Shown: in pieces, positions 1 to 12,429 of the stretch
Numbering within the stretch: the first letter of the stretch is position 1
How the letters are laid out: the number at the start of each line of letters is the position of its first letter
Program-made: the position numbers and the translations under genes
Assembly (NCBI GenBank): GCA_964036195.1
Contig: OZ038451.1
Coordinates: 28,289,927 to 28,353,926, forward strand
Direction of reading: 5' to 3'
Length of the DNA: 64,000 nt
Source of the DNA: Sphaerolaimus hirsutus
Lineage: Eukaryota > Nematoda > Chromadorea > Monhysterida > Sphaerolaimidae
The notes under the pieces: model-generated
Told to the model about the DNA's origin: nothing
Databases searched by the model: none
What the model saw: the letters and a program-made list of their open reading frames with translations, nothing else

Positions 1-204
1 CGATCGACCGTGATCGGCCGGGACGGCACAGCAGATACATTTTGTGTACGCAGCGTATGCATACCTACATGCTTTTTTGCTGGTGAGTGTGTGAATTATT
101 CCAGTTTTTCTTGTTGAACTAGTCATTTTCTGCATTAGATGTGTTGACGGAATGCATACAAACAATGAATAAAGTGAAAGTTTTCCTGGAAGTTCTGAGG
201 AAAA

Positions 205-308
205 AATAACTCCCCCCCTTGAATAGTACCCCCCCTTGAATAACTCCCCCCTCCAAAACCTCTGACGAAATAATAACGCCCCTGGGGTCTTATTCAAGGA
301 TATACGGT
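205..308. mobile_element. Decayed TA-target MITE (CCGTATT family)
   Basis: C-rich runs alternating with TTGAATAA-type spacers end in a degenerate right terminus (GGATATACGGTA). The layout matches the better-preserved elements at 4098 and 4911, but the left terminus is not recognisable. Confidence 0.4.
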
Positions 309-888
309 ATATTTTTTTTGAGAGATGTTCTACGGTTTTTAAAAATCAAAAGATCTCTCAAAAGTATAAGATTTCTTTTTATTTTCTCCAGATTTTTGTT
401 TACCTAGAGCGATTTAATTTTATTTTATTTTTTAGAGATAATCTGAAATAAAATAAAATAATATTCTCCAAAAATTAACGATTTTTCAATGCTATTTTCG
501 ACCCAACATGAAAAGTGTCAAGTGAACTCTCAGTGGACAATCTGCATGCGCAATTTCGTGTACATGTGATTTCAAGTTTCATTTTTGGGGCGCTGGCTTC
601 AATGGAATCTTCGTTGATCTTGTTATGTGCTTTTTTGCTATTAAGTGACACAATTCAATACTTTTGTTATGTGAACGCGGAAGTATAGTTTTGTCTGACT
701 ATAAAAAATGTTGTTGTCTACTTTATTTGATACCGTATTATTAAAGAAAATATGGTAACGGGGCGCACATGATTTAATTAGACAGCCAAGATTTGTTATA
801 AATAAATGCTTCTATTTTTAAATGCCACAGCTACATAGTATTTTGATTTAACCACCATGAGTAATAAAACTGTGAATTTCACTGTAAA

Positions 889-1324
889 CAGGGACGTACG
901 CAGGATTTTTGAGCGGGGGGGGCGGATTGTATACGGAGCCCGGCGAACGGGGGGGGCGGCGCCCCCCCCCCTAAATTTTGGGCCTCTAGTAAAGGAATGG
1001 AGCCATGGCGCTGGCGCCATTTGTAGGCGCCAGCGCCATGGCAGTATTGGCGTTGGCGTTGGCGCCAACGTCTACTATATAGGTATCTATTTATACCTAT
1101 ATAAATAGTAATATTACCATTTTCGGTACTTTTTAATGCTGTTAGACCGTATAAACATACATATTGGATGACGGGGTGGGGATTTGCGCGCTTGCGCGCA
1201 AAAATTTTTAAAAGTGACTACAAAATCGGTTAAGAAAAGTGCCATTCCTGGCAAATTTTTATGCCTGGCCCGGGAACGGGGGGGGCGGCCGCCCCCCCCG
1301 CCCCCCCCCCTGCGTACGTCCTTG
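889..1324. mobile_element. hAT-like MITE, CAGGGACGTA family
   Basis: The element begins CAGGGACGTACGC and ends GCGTACGTCCTTG. It is flanked by a perfect 8-bp duplication ACTGTAAA (881-888 and 1325-1332). Inside are G/C homopolymer runs, GGCGCC-rich palindromes and a GCGCGC(A/T)TGCGCGC-type motif. Related copies lie at 29562-30076 and 46412-46845. Assignment to hAT is inferred from TSD length and termini; no transposase is present. Confidence 0.8.
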
Positions 1325-1538
1325 ACTGTAAATTGTAAATTGTTTTACGTTTATCCAGGAAATTGCTGAACGTTTTAAGCATGAGCTGTCATGGAACTAT
1401 CGCACATTTGGATACTTTGTTATGTTTTATCCTGACTTTTTTCTGAACATTCAAGGTCAACCACAACAATGTGCTGTGAAATATTAAAACTTACAAAAAA
1501 TCTGCCGCGTGTGTGCTGTGCACACTTTTTCCACATTG

Positions 1539-2029
1539 CAGGGGTCTCCTAGGGGGGTTGGGGGGGGGGTGCCCCCCCCCTCAAAAAAACCGCCCAGCTA
1601 TCTATCTATACCGGAGGCAAATTTTTTGGCTACTATCCCCTTAACCCCCCCCCCCACCCCGAATCGCCCAGCTATCTACCTACCCGAAGTGATGTTTGAG
1701 AAATTTTGCCCAAATTGTTGCTCAAAATTGCTAGTCTTCATGCCTTTTTATAAATTTTCACCTCCAAAATCGTTAGTACATGTTCATACTTGCCTGTTTT
1801 TGGCTATTTTGGCTATATATGTGCTGATATACCTATTTTTAGCCATTTTTCACCTGCTTTTAGCGATTATTCTCCCTTTTCTTCCTTCTACACCCCGAAA
1901 AAGCCTATAAATTGAATCCCCACGAACCCCCCAAACACCCCCAGAAAATTTTTCAGCTATCTATCCCTTCGGAGGAGCGATTTGCTATCTATCGAACCCC
2001 TTGGTGGGCCGAAATCTAGGAGCCCCCTG
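1539..2029. mobile_element. hAT-like MITE, CAGGGGTCTCC family
   Basis: The ends are CAGGGGTCTCCTAG and CTAGGAGCCCCCTG, flanked by a perfect 8-bp duplication CCACATTG (1531-1538, 2030-2037). The interior has the CTATCTATCCC/CCGGAGGAGCGAT motifs shared with copies at 29.3, 31.5, 33.4 and 34.2 kb. Its open frames are repeat shadows. Confidence 0.8.
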
Positions 2030-2089
2030 CCACATTGACACATTTTTCCACACACTTCTAAGTGAAGTATCTTGCATAGTGGTGTGAAA

Positions 2090-2345
2090 AGTGCCATGGC
2101 GCTTTTCCGACCCCTAGCGCGAAGCGTCAATGGCGCCAGTGCAAAATGGCGCCAAGCGCCAGAAGCGCCATGGCTCTTTTTGGTTTGGCGCTAGTGCCAG
2201 GCATTTTGTTCCTGACACCAGGCGAAAATAGCGCCAAGCGTCAAAAGCGCCATGGCGCTTTTCAAGGGCATGGCGCCAAGCGCCAATAGCCGACATAATA
2301 ATGGCGCCAAGCACCAAAAGCGCCATGGCGTTTCGGTTTGGCGCG
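2090..2345. repeat. GGCGCC-rich palindromic repeat, decayed
   Basis: Repeated GCGCCAAGCGCCAAAAGCGC units lie in both orientations, as in the TAGTGATG-ended elements at 7377 and 10971. Clean ends and a target duplication are not visible here. Confidence 0.55.
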
Positions 2346-3911
2346 TTACTTCCGAAACAGCCCTGGAGAATGCCCGAAAATCAAGTGGAACACTTGTGTC
2401 ACTCATTTCCTGTCTTCATTTCCTATTCCGCCTATATGTATGTAAAACACCCGGCATTAAATTGTTCCAGCCAAAAACATTTTATTTATTTTTAGTTTAG
2501 TCATAGTTGAGATTAAAAGATGTTTGAAATATTGTGCCTAAAATAGACACACTGCCTAAATAGTTTTCCACCAAAAATAACGAAAACACATAAATCAGCT
2601 TCAAACGCATTTCAGTTTTCTAAAACGAGTTGTTTTTTATCTCCATCAACAGATAGTAGTTGACAGCCATCTCATTCCGGTCAACTCAAATACGTTCGAA
2701 GCTTATTTACTTATATTTAGCCTTCCTCTACCTATCCCGAAATAAGATAAATACACGGCCAAATGTTTCAGCTTGAAGGCCCGCTGCCAACTTAAGCAAT
2801 ATGCCGCGGTTATGCACACGCACACATCATTTGTATTTGTATGGATGATTCTCGATATGACATATGTGCACATTTTACATACAGAAGATTATTTCATGGC
2901 AGGCTTCTGTTTTTGTGGGTTTATGTAGCTGGGTGTACTCTGGTGACTTTGCACTTAAAAAGAACTCTCAATATTTGCTGATCAATTTACACTGACATGC
3001 TAATTTTTGTTGAAATTTGTGAAAATGGTGGAAAACTCATAAATCAGCTTTGACATGTTTGAGTTTACTGAAATGAGTTATTTTCATTTCCATCACTAAA
3101 AGTTGACAGACATTCTATTCTGGTAAACTCAAATGTGTTCAAAGCTTATTTCTGAGCTGATTTGTTTACAAGGGTTACATGCATCAGTAAGTGTGCTGAC
3201 AATGTAAAACATACATAGCTGCAGATGGACAGTGTCATATCACTGGAGTAGATATATTTGATATATTTTCATCATATATAATGTGCATACAATTGATATG
3301 GAAATTGTGATTTATCTCATACCAGCGTGCATTGAAACTAGGAAGGAACAAAAAAAAAAAACATTTTAAAAATGCAATCCTATGATACTCAGTGGACATG
3401 ATACTCTGTCACCACACTCATTTATGTCTCATTTTGGAAGCATGTCAATGATGATGAAGCATCTGATTTTTGAATAAAATATGAAAAATCATTGTTGTGA
3501 ATAAGTTAATGTATGTATATCATTATAACAGAGAACACTTTTTCCAACTTTTTATGAAAATAGCATGCGTAAAAATAGTTGGCACGCTTCCAGCGGGAAC
3601 CACGCGTGCAGGGTGTAAAGTGACTGGAGTATATGTAATAGCGCACATATGCAATACCCCGCGTATGTAATATGCAAAATAGTGCACCCATTTGAACCGG
3701 GCGCAGGGCACCACTGCACTGTGCACACAATAAATATGCGCAGTGCAGCGGAAAAATAAATTCCTACACCCAGGCACGTAGCTCGTTCGAAATTTGCTCC
3801 AATTTGGACAAATGCCTTTGGTTTTGGTAGTAAATGGGTGGAATTGTTGCGTGTGGTATTTACCAGGGTTCGGGTTAGCGCAGTGTGATGTAACGTAACT
3901 ATTTACATACT
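2346..3911. other. No gene recognised; remnants of a TTTACC repeat
   Basis: AT-rich sequence. Two stretches (about 2540-2715 and 2955-3165) share the CATAAATCAGCTT...GAGTTTACTG pattern of repeats at 4770, 56745, 56930 and 60330. No exon with usable splice signals was found. Confidence 0.5.
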
Positions 3912-4035
3912 ACCGTATTTCTTCTAATAGAACGGCATACCTCCAATAGAACGGCAGGTTTTGGCATTTTTTTGCACTCACGAAAACAATAGAACGGCAG
4001 CTCCAATTTAACGGCACCTCCAATAGAACGGCAGG
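3912..4035. repeat. Short interspersed AATAGAACGGCA repeats
   Basis: Several copies of the AATAGAACGGCA motif follow a CCGTATTTCTTC terminus. This matches the left arm of the complete element at 6763-7138, so it is probably a truncated copy. Confidence 0.55.
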
Positions 4036-4097
4036 TATAAATTATGTTGGGAGTGTGCCAAAACACAGGGTGTGGAAAACTGAGAGTTTTACATATA

Positions 4098-4502
4098 CCG
4101 TATTTCCTCGAAATACCCCCAGGGGTTTTTTTTCAGAGTGGAAATTTTGAGGGGGTATTTCGAGGGGGGGCTTATTCGAGGGGGGGAGGGGTATTATTTC
4201 GTCAGTAATTTTCACAAAATTCAGAGTAAAGAGTATGCATTTATACACCCAAAACGGGTAATCAACGTGTCCAAGTAGGGTATATTTGGACATATCAACG
4301 TCCATAACTACAGAAAAAATACGTGTAGCTGCGATGCACTACGAACATAATATAACATCATGTACATTGCATACATGATGTACATGTACATAATTCCAGA
4401 CGGGGGGTATTTCAAGGGGGGGGTATTTTTTCTTCAGCTCAAAAACACCTGGGCGTATTTCGAGGGGGGTTAATTCAAGGGGGGTATTTCGAGGAAATAC
4501 GG
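4098..4502. mobile_element. TA-target MITE, CCGTATT family
   Basis: The element starts CCGTATTTCCTCGAAATACC and ends with its inverted complement, GAGGAAATACGG, between TA dinucleotides. The interior mixes poly-C/G runs with GTATTTCGAGG motifs. Confidence 0.75.
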
Positions 4503-4910
4503 TAGGTATTAAAGTATATACGAATACCGTCCCGTGAACGTGACATAATTTTCTCACCTGCGTGACATAATTTTCTAATTTTTTAATTTTCTCGAATTAA
4601 TTCGCGGCACGATTTTCTCACCTGCGTTTTGCCTCTTTCTAAGCAAGCACATTCAATTTATCTAGGATCAAAGAAAATAAGCATTTTCGTATAAGCGTAT
4701 TTATTTTCCATGATTAGAATATAGAAGCAGTGTATTTAAGCGTGCACTGCGGCATAATGTCGCTGCACAGACTAGTTTACCAATGAAATTTGAAAAATTT
4801 GGTAAACTCATAAAAATTCGTTTTAATTACCGAAATGAGTTATTTTGACTCTCCGTCAACTGTAGATGACAAACTCAAATGATATTCAAAGCTGCTGAGT
4901 TAACTAGATA

Positions 4911-5339
4911 CCGTATTACCTCGAAATACCCCCAGGGGGTTTATTATTTCGCCAGCAAAATTTGAGGGGGGGATAATTCGAGGGGGGGTTTATTCGAGGG
5001 GGGGTCTATTATTTCACCAGAAATTTTCGGAAATTCCCCATACGCAGACGTAGAAAAATCGAACAATTACATAGATGTATATGTGTTTATAGGCATATAT
5101 AACTGTATATACACAAAAACCCTACTCTAACGTCACTTAATCATCAGTTTTAACGTGTGTTCTGCATTGTACAGATCACAAACTGTGGTATTTGTAATGT
5201 ACGTTCACGTTACACTCAATTTTAGAAGGGGTATTTCGAGGGGGGGGGGGGTTTATTATTTCCCCAGCCGAAATTTAGGGGGGTATTTCGAGGGGGGGGG
5301 GGGTATTCAAGGGGGGGGTGTTAATTCAAGGTAATACGG
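4911..5339. mobile_element. TA-target MITE, CCGTATT family
   Basis: CCGTATTACCTCGAAATACC at the left and GGTAATACGG at the right, both next to TA. The interior (ATGTATATGTGTTTATAGGC, AACGTGTGTTCTGCATTG) is shared with copies at 14264, 39851 and 46330. Confidence 0.75.
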
Positions 5340-6502
5340 TAATCATTTTAATGGCATTTAACTAGTGCAGCGCCGATACTGGACTTACTGTCTGCGTTAC
5401 CTCAAAACTTTTTGGAACTGAAATTTTCAACGCAATTTTTTGGAAAAAATGGTGCCTTTCTGACACTTTTGATTTTTTTGACTCCTTGTTTGTCTATAGC
5501 GAGTGTAAAATACGCAAAAGAAGTAATTCTGTAAACGCCACAAAATCATTTGATCACGATTTTGACTAAAATAATATCATTCCTCCAAAATCAGTTTACC
5601 AAATTTCCAGTTTCCAAAATCAGTTTCCCAAATTTCCAGTTTCCAAAATAGTTTTCAGTTGACGGTTGAGTTGACTTGCGCAGGTACTTATAAATATAGA
5701 CTGCCAGCTTTGCTTGGAGCGCTGAAACAGAACAGCGCGGATAATTAGCGTTGACCGGCGGTGCGCAATTGAAATTCCGATATTTTGATGACAATATCAC
5801 AACTTTGCCGGAGAAAGTTTGGTCCCACTATGGATTAAGTCCATCTGGGACCAATTCCAAAAGTTGACAAGTGACAAGAAAAGTTGCAAATATACTCGGA
5901 TGACATTACGCCGTACATTTTTCCGGAGGAAACACTCCATCATGACGTCACACCCGAAACAGTCAGCGTACGCGCAAATATTCTTTTTTTGTGGTTAGTC
6001 GGTTCATAAGTTTTCGGTTGGCCGTCTGCCAACCGAAGACATAAATCGTATCTATTTGTAGAGTATCATGTCTGCCGAGTATACGTATGTGGTATTTTAG
6101 GTTAAAATGACATCTGACAAGTACACTACAAGTGCGATTGTAAATGAAGATACTCGTGAGCGCTTGACACATCCCTTTTTGATACTTTGGTTTTTCCCGC
6201 AGCTTGTAAAATGTAACACAAATTTGCTAAATCTCCTGAAAAAAGTGTGTGCTTGTAAATTCTTTTTCTACATTTATACATGCAATTTGACAAATATTAT
6301 CCTACAATTTACAGGGTGTCTGACTAATTAGTGGAGTGGAGCCAAATTCGTGCGGTCAAATAAAAGTGGCATGACTAGTGTAAAATTTTCCAAATTTCTT
6401 GTCAAGTTGCATTTGCAACTTTTCTAAATTAGTCTTCCACTTGACTGATATTTAGGATGGAATCTATAACATGGTTCTATTGTGTTCATGCATAAATACC
6501 TG
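5340..6502. other. No gene recognised
   Basis: AT-rich sequence up to the first assembly gap. I see no convincing exon, RNA gene or complete TIR element. Confidence 0.5.
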
Positions 6503-6702
6503 NNNNNNNNNNNNNNNNNNNNNNNNNNNNNNNNNNNNNNNNNNNNNNNNNNNNNNNNNNNNNNNNNNNNNNNNNNNNNNNNNNNNNNNNNNNNNNNNNN
6601 NNNNNNNNNNNNNNNNNNNNNNNNNNNNNNNNNNNNNNNNNNNNNNNNNNNNNNNNNNNNNNNNNNNNNNNNNNNNNNNNNNNNNNNNNNNNNNNNNNNN
6701 NN
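6503..6702. other. Assembly gap (200 N)
   Basis: Exactly 200 unknown bases. The fixed length suggests a scaffolder placeholder, so the true distance and adjacency are unknown. Confidence 0.95.
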
Positions 6703-6762
6703 GAATATAGTAGGGATTGTCTGCAAAGAAGGGGTTAATATTTACATTGTGGGGTGTAAATA

Positions 6763-7138
6763 TCGTATTTCGTCTAATAGAAGAGCACTGTTCTATTTTT
6801 TACCTGCCGTTCTATTGGATGTGCCGTTCTGTTGGAGGCTGCCATTCTATTTTCACCAAATTTTTCATACATTCCTCATTTGAACATAGCCTTATGTTAA
6901 ATGAAGCTTGAGCAATATTTTAATAATATCAGAGCATCACTTTTTTATCCATTTGAATGCTTTGAACGTTATCGCCATCTATTTTTTTCTCTTTTTTTTA
7001 ATGTTTTGGCACACTCCCAACATCAATTATAATTGCCATTCTATTGTATTCGTGAGCGCAAAATTGTGCCAAAACCTGTCGTTCTATTGAAGGTGCCATT
7101 CTATTGGACGTATGCTGTTCTATTAGAAGAAATACGGT
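6763..7138. mobile_element. TA-flanked TIR element
   Basis: The left arm is TCGTATTTCGTCTAATAG and the right arm CTATTAGAAGAAATACGG, each flanked by TA. Both arms carry TTCTATT(G/A)GA and complementary motifs. It is a MITE-like non-coding element. Confidence 0.65.
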
Positions 7139-7246
7139 ACCAAAATTCTTTGAATATTTAACACTAGTGCTTTCCCAAGTAATCCCCCCAACTGTAGGTT
7201 GTGAAATGCACATAGGTATTTACCTAATATTACATTTACAACTATA

Positions 7247-7966
7247 AAGCCAGAATTACAGCTCAGCGGCGTTTGACGTGAAATGATGACGTCGTAAAAT
7301 TGATTACATCAAAATAGACAAAGGTACAGCATTGAAATTTCAGAATTAGATAGTTCTAGTAATTGTGTGTAATGTCTAGTGATGTGAAAAGCGCCAGAAC
7401 TTTAGCGCCAAGCGCCAAAAGCGCCATGGCACTTTTCCGAACCTTAGCGCCAAGCGCCAATGGCGCCATAGCAAAATGGAGCCTAGTTCCAGAAGCGCCA
7501 AGGCGCTTTTTGCTTTGGCGCTAGCGCCAAGCGCCAGCGCCAGGCATTTTGTTCCTGGCACCGGTCGAAAATAGCGCCAAGCGCCAAAAGCGCCATGGCG
7601 CTTTTTGCTTTGGCGCTAGCGCCAGGCGCCAGCGCCATGGCGCTTTTACATCACTAGTAATGTCCCAAAAATTTTTTTTCTCCAAATAATCATTTTTTAA
7701 GTATTTTAGTTATTAATTTAATGTCAAAACTTTTTGGTGATGTAAAATGTTTGATGTGAAATGTTGACATAGAATGTGTAAATTTTGATGTAAAAAAACA
7801 ACTTATTAAATAATAATTATTTTCTTATTTTTTAAGGACATTACACACAATTACTAGAACTATCAAATTCAGAAATTTCAACGCTGTACCTATGTTTATT
7901 TTGATGTAATCAATTTTACGACGTCATCATTTCACGTCAAACGCGGCTGAGCTGTAATTCCGGCTT
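7247..7966. mobile_element. Long inverted-repeat element with nested MITE
   Basis: The left arm from 7247 (AAGCCAGAATTACAGCTCAG) is repeated inverted at 7850-7966 (CTGAGCTGTAATTCCGGCTT). The arms include ATGATGACGTCGTAAAATTG and its complement and run for more than 100 bp. A GCGC-type element (7377-7656) has landed inside. Confidence 0.7.
7377..7656. mobile_element. hAT-like GCGC MITE (TAGTGATG family)
   Basis: TAGTGATGTGAAAAGCGCC at the left and GGCGCTTTTACATCACTA at the right, with a perfect 8-bp duplication GTAATGTC (7369-7376, 7657-7664). The interior is made of overlapping GGCGCC/AGCGCCATGGCGCT palindromes. Confidence 0.85.
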
Positions 7967-8624
7967 AACAAAGCATACAAGTGTGTTAGAAAAGAAGAGT
8001 AAAGCTGTTCATCAATGGGCTGGGCTGATTCATTGAATATGTATAGCTTTTGTAAATTAAATACAATTGAATAAGTATGGCAAAAAATATCCGTTCTTCT
8101 TCCATTTGGTTCTTGATATATTCGGCGGACCGTATGGAGACCTACCATAACCCATTTGAATAATGAACCAAAATTTACACAGTTTTTCATCATAATACAC
8201 TACCGTGCAGAATAGTTGAGACTTTTTGTGCTGCGTGATTAATGTTGCCAGAATTTTGAAATGGTGAATATGCAAAACATTTGGATACAATACATGGGTA
8301 CCCTGGGGGGTTGACTACACATGCCCGGGATGACCGCCCCTCGAGTTCAAATCTGCGTATATTCCTAGTGTACAAACATATTAACTCACTTTGTTCATGT
8401 TTCAGAATAGTTGAGACTTTTCTTGTTTTGGGCAGTAGCCACCCAGTATCTCACTTTAAAGTCTATATCCAATTCCTATGTTCATTTTTAACAAATCTTT
8501 TACCATGGCAACTGCTTGCCTGCATCGCTGAGCTCTGTGTTCAGCAAGCAACATTCTAAGCATGAACAGCATATGGCAATGCATATATGGAAATGTGGAT
8601 TCCAGGTTTTCTTCCCTCCATGGA

Positions 8625-9975
8625 CATCTTACCTTCGGAAGATATGATGTCCGCGGGGACATCATATCTCCGCGGTCATCATACCTTCAACATTTTCGAC
8701 ATACGAAGGTATAATGTCCGCGGTATAAACACACATTTAGTAGCGTAATAGAGGCGTCTGTTACAATGCATAGGTCTAATCGATTGATTGGAGCGCGCAT
8801 ATGTGCGCCTGTCTATGCTTTTGCAACGAATGAGTCCAGTTATGAGAACTGGCCATCTTGGATTTTTGAAGGGGTCAATGGCGTGTGCAGAAAAATACGT
8901 CTGCGCGTGAATTATATCGAATTCGCGTGCAGACGTATATAAATACAAATATGCACCCTGATATTTTGAATGTTCTATACCAAAATAAATATTCTATAGA
9001 CCATTTTCGTATTTACTTTTACTGTGATTTACTTATAGACTATACTTTTACTTTTAGATAAGTCTGCACGCGTATTACATACTTCACGCGGCAGACGTAT
9101 TTTTCCGCACATGCCATTGGCCCCGCCAAAAATCCAAGATGGCCAGTTCTCATAACTGGACACACCGTTTGCTTGTCGACTAAGAGCAAGCCAGTGCTTT
9201 TCCTCAATAGTAGCAGTCATGGCGATCACTACATAAAGTTAGTGTTGGCCACTGATAAAGGAGATACTCAATTTTTACTTCTGGTGACTGTCGCAGAATC
9301 ACCAAAAATCAGTCCATATAGCCACAAAATTTACAATTTGAATCCACTGTGAATTCCCTTGTGCAAAACGCCCCCATGTATGGAACGCACCCATGTACAG
9401 AACGCACCCATGTACAGAATGCACCCATGTACAGAACGCACCCATGTACAGAACGCACCCATGTACAGAATGCACCCATGTACAGAATGCACCCATGTAC
9501 AGAACGCACCCATGTACAGAACGCACCCATGTACAGAACGCACCCATGTACAGAATGCACCCACGTACCATGCAAACTTCAGAAAACTTGTGTGTGCCCA
9601 TGATTTGGAAATGGGTGGGTGCGTTCTGTACATGGGTGCGTTCTGTACATGGGTGCGTTCTGTACATGGGTGCGTTCTGTACATAGGTTTGTTACATGGG
9701 TATACATGGGTATACACATAAAACATTTGTTAATTTTGAACACTGTGTGAATAATATTGCTATAATTATAGCGTAAAGTCAGACGTAAATAGGCACATGC
9801 AACGCGGCAGGCAGGCGGAACAGGCGCCTCCGCGCTTCTAACGCCCAAACGTGTATCAATTTTATATTGCGAAGTGATGATGACCGTCTCCCGAGAAGGT
9901 AAGATGTCCGCCTGGAGATATGATGTCCGCCTGGACATCATACCTTCAGCAGGTAAGATGTCCACGGAGGGAAGG
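8625..9975. repeat. Concentric inverted repeats within the TA-flanked element
   Basis: The GAAGGTATGATGTCCGC motif recurs inverted near 8630-8715 and 9893-9965. GAACTGGCCATCTTGGATTTTT (8847) recurs inverted at 9127. These are nested arms around the minisatellite. Confidence 0.6.
9365..9690. repeat. 17-bp minisatellite, two opposed arrays
   Basis: The unit CCCATGTACAGAACGCA repeats about a dozen times up to about 9565, then recurs in inverted orientation at 9614-9690, forming a large hairpin. The long open frames here exist because 17-bp units permute through all frames; they are not genes. Confidence 0.9.
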
Positions 9976-10970
9976 TTTCCGGGGACCGGAAATGTGGCAT
10001 TTATTTATTTTTGCTGCAGTTTTGAATCCATTGCCAGCAACTCAGAAATGGGGGTAGGCATACAACTGAGTTTGGCTATTTGGTGTGTAAATTTTAGGTT
10101 TTGGCCTTGCTCTATTAGGGAGAAGAGTTGGCCCAACTGTGAATGAGTAATGTGCAATTATTTTGGATGGAATGAAGATGGAAGTTTGTAATTGCTATAA
10201 CTTTCGATTGGAAAGAGATATTGAAAAAATGTTTTTGTCATATTAATTCTCTCTGTCTAAAGTATGTTAAAGACTGTTCAATAACAAAATGTTCATGCTG
10301 CAAACCCCAGTAAAAAAGCATAAAATATTTAGACATTATTGAAAACTTTGAAGTGCCATAACTTTTGATTGGAAAGAGATATTGAACTCATTTTGGTTTT
10401 AAATGAATCCTCGTTATCTAAAGTATATGTTAGCATGTTCAAAAAATTAATTTTTCATGTTCAAAAACTGGGTCAAATTGACATACGGAGTTTAGACATC
10501 ACTAAACCGACCACAAAAAAAGAATCTGCTGGTACTCCCAATCATTTTAAGTGTTGAATCATTCAAATCAGGCCAGAAATGGTTGAGTTATTAAGCTTCA
10601 AAGACACTCATCCAGATTGCCCATTTTCTGTATATTTATTGACCATAATTTTATAGACCCCCTGTATCTCGGGCCTGGGGGATTATTTGAGCAAACAAAA
10701 TTTTTTCGTAGGAGCCCCTGCATTAAACCCCGACATACTCAAATGGCATCAAAATTGGGCAAGGGACAAGAAATTGGGAAGCAAAAAAGTGTGGTGGACC
10801 CCCAGCTAACTGTTTCTCTATGTGTGAAAAGTCTCAACTATTCTGCAGCACAGTAGTGTATTTCATTTGTACTATGGAATAATTAATTATGAAATTTATC
10901 ACAAGATTTGATTCATTAAATTATGGTAGGATTCTGCACATACTTGCGGTCCGCCGAGTATAGCCATGAA

Positions 10971-11113
10971 TAGTGATGGAAAAAGCGCCAGACTTTTGGC
11001 GCCAAGCGCCAATGACGCCAGAGCGTTTTAGCGCCAAGCGCCAAAAGAGCCATGGCGCTTTTTGCTTTGGCACTAGCGCCAGGCGCCAGCGCCATGGCGC
11101 TTTTCCATCACTA
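10971..11113. mobile_element. hAT-like GCGC MITE, 143 bp
   Basis: TAGTGATGGAAAAAGCGCC at the left and GGCGCTTTTCCATCACTA at the right, flanked by a perfect 8-bp duplication GCCATGAA (10963-10970, 11114-11121). Confidence 0.85.
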
Positions 11114-11203
11114 GCCATGAAAAATAAACTGCATCTGCATTGTCCAACTAAGATATACACAATTAACCCCTGTCTGTTCTTCTGATGTTAGAAGCATCAC
11201 AGT

Positions 11204-12429
11204 TAGTGATGTAAAAAGCGCCAAACTTTTGGCGCCAAGCGCCAAAAGCGCCATGGCGCTTTTGCATAGACGGCGCCAAGCGCCAGTGGCGCCGCAGCAA
11301 AATGGCGCCGAGCGCCAAAAGCGCCATGGCGCTTTTCTGGGCATAAGCGCCAAGCGCCAATGGCGCCAGGAGGCTATGGCGCCAAGCGCCAATGGCGCCA
11401 GCGCCAAAAAGATTTGCTGTCAATTACGCAGACACGGGCCACCGCAACATATTTTTATTGCTTTCTATGACTTCTACTAGGTAATATATCCTAAAACATG
11501 AACATAGCTAAATGAATGGCAAAAACATTTCTTTACTTAACACTAGGGGTAGGAATGGCACCAGGGGGCAATCCCAAGCCCTGTAAAGTGTAAAGTAAAG
11601 TGTCAAATGAAAGGCAAATGCAAAGTCAAATGTCAAATATATAGTCAAATGCAAAGTAAAGTGTCAATTATCATGCAAAGTTCAGTAATAGAATCTTTTC
11701 TTTTTTGTTTCGATCAACACTTGACGTGTCGAATGTAAAGTCAAATGCAAAGTCAAATGCAAAGTCAACTGTCAAATGTAAAGTAAAGTGTCAAATGTCA
11801 AGTAAAGTGTCAATTGTGTATCCAAATTTTTTTCATATCCAAATTTTATGTTTTGTATCCAAATCTTGTTTTTGGCCATAAAGTTTGGATACAAAAAAAC
11901 ATTAATATTGGATATGAAAAATAAGATTTGGATACACAATTGACACTTTACTTTACATTTGACATTTGACTTTGCATTTGACTTTACATTTGACAGTTTA
12001 CTTTACATTTGACATTTGACTTTGCATTTGACTTTACATTTGACACTTTACTTGACACTTTACAGGGCTTGGGACTGCCCGCTGGTGTGTGCAAAATAGC
12101 AACATCGACAGTTCATTGGACTGTCTCATAAGAATAATAATTGTAAAATTAAAAAGCTACTGAGTTTATGCAATTCACTGTCAGCTATCGCGTGGAATTG
12201 TTGATTCTTTGGCGCTTTTTTGGCGCTTTTGAAAATGCTAGTGCCAAGCGCCAATGGCGCCACCGGAAAATAGCGCCGAGCGCCAAAAGCGCCATGGCGC
12301 TTTTCGGAAGCACGGCGCCAAGCGTCAATGGCGCCACAGCATTTTAGCGCCAAGCGCCAAAAGCGCCATGGCGCTTTTTGCTTTGGCGCTAGCGCCAGGC
12401 GCCAGCGCCATGGCGCTTTAACATCACTA
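11204..12429. mobile_element. Large GCGC-family hAT-like element
   Basis: The left end TAGTGATGTAAAAAGCGCC and right end GGCGCTTTAACATCACTA are flanked by ATCACAGT on both sides (11196-11203, 12430-12437). GCGCCA blocks occupy the two ends. The middle, about 11410-12200, is unrelated DNA that includes a further palindromic element. Confidence 0.7.
11558..12083. repeat. AAAGTGTCAAATG palindromic repeat
   Basis: Arms built of AAAGT(C/G)AAATGCAAAGTC-like units run inward from GCCCTGTAAAGTG and are mirrored up to CACTTTACAGGGC. A core of ATCCAAAT(T/C)TT units lies between. Relatives occur at about 23334-23765 and 62138-62590. Confidence 0.65.

Larger units (their letters stand above)
8198..10858. 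mobile_element. TA-flanked element with Tc1/mariner-like ends
   Basis: CACTACCGTGCAGAATAGTT follows TA at 8196, and the inverted counterpart AACTATTCTGCAGCACAGTAGTG precedes TA at 10859. The inner repeat CAGAATAGTTGAGACTTTTC recurs near 8404. No transposase frame is visible. The interior holds smaller palindromes and a minisatellite, and part of it (about 10360-10700) recurs at 56220-56544 against the second assembly gap. Confidence 0.6.

Noticed and set aside
2114-2406. Frames with repeated ALLALGA or RQKRHGAF (also at 7376, 10921, 11111, 12126)
   Set aside because: Shadows of GGCGCC/AGCGCC palindromes of the GCGC MITEs.
6424-6883. Open frames running through the N gap (also 56497-56988)
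   Set aside because: The unknown bases cannot support a frame; the flanking residues show no homology.
9299-9726. Long overlapping open frames in three frames and both strands around 9.3-9.7 kb
   Set aside because: They are produced by a 17-bp minisatellite, which is not a multiple of three and lacks stops in any frame. No splice sites, homology or codon bias.
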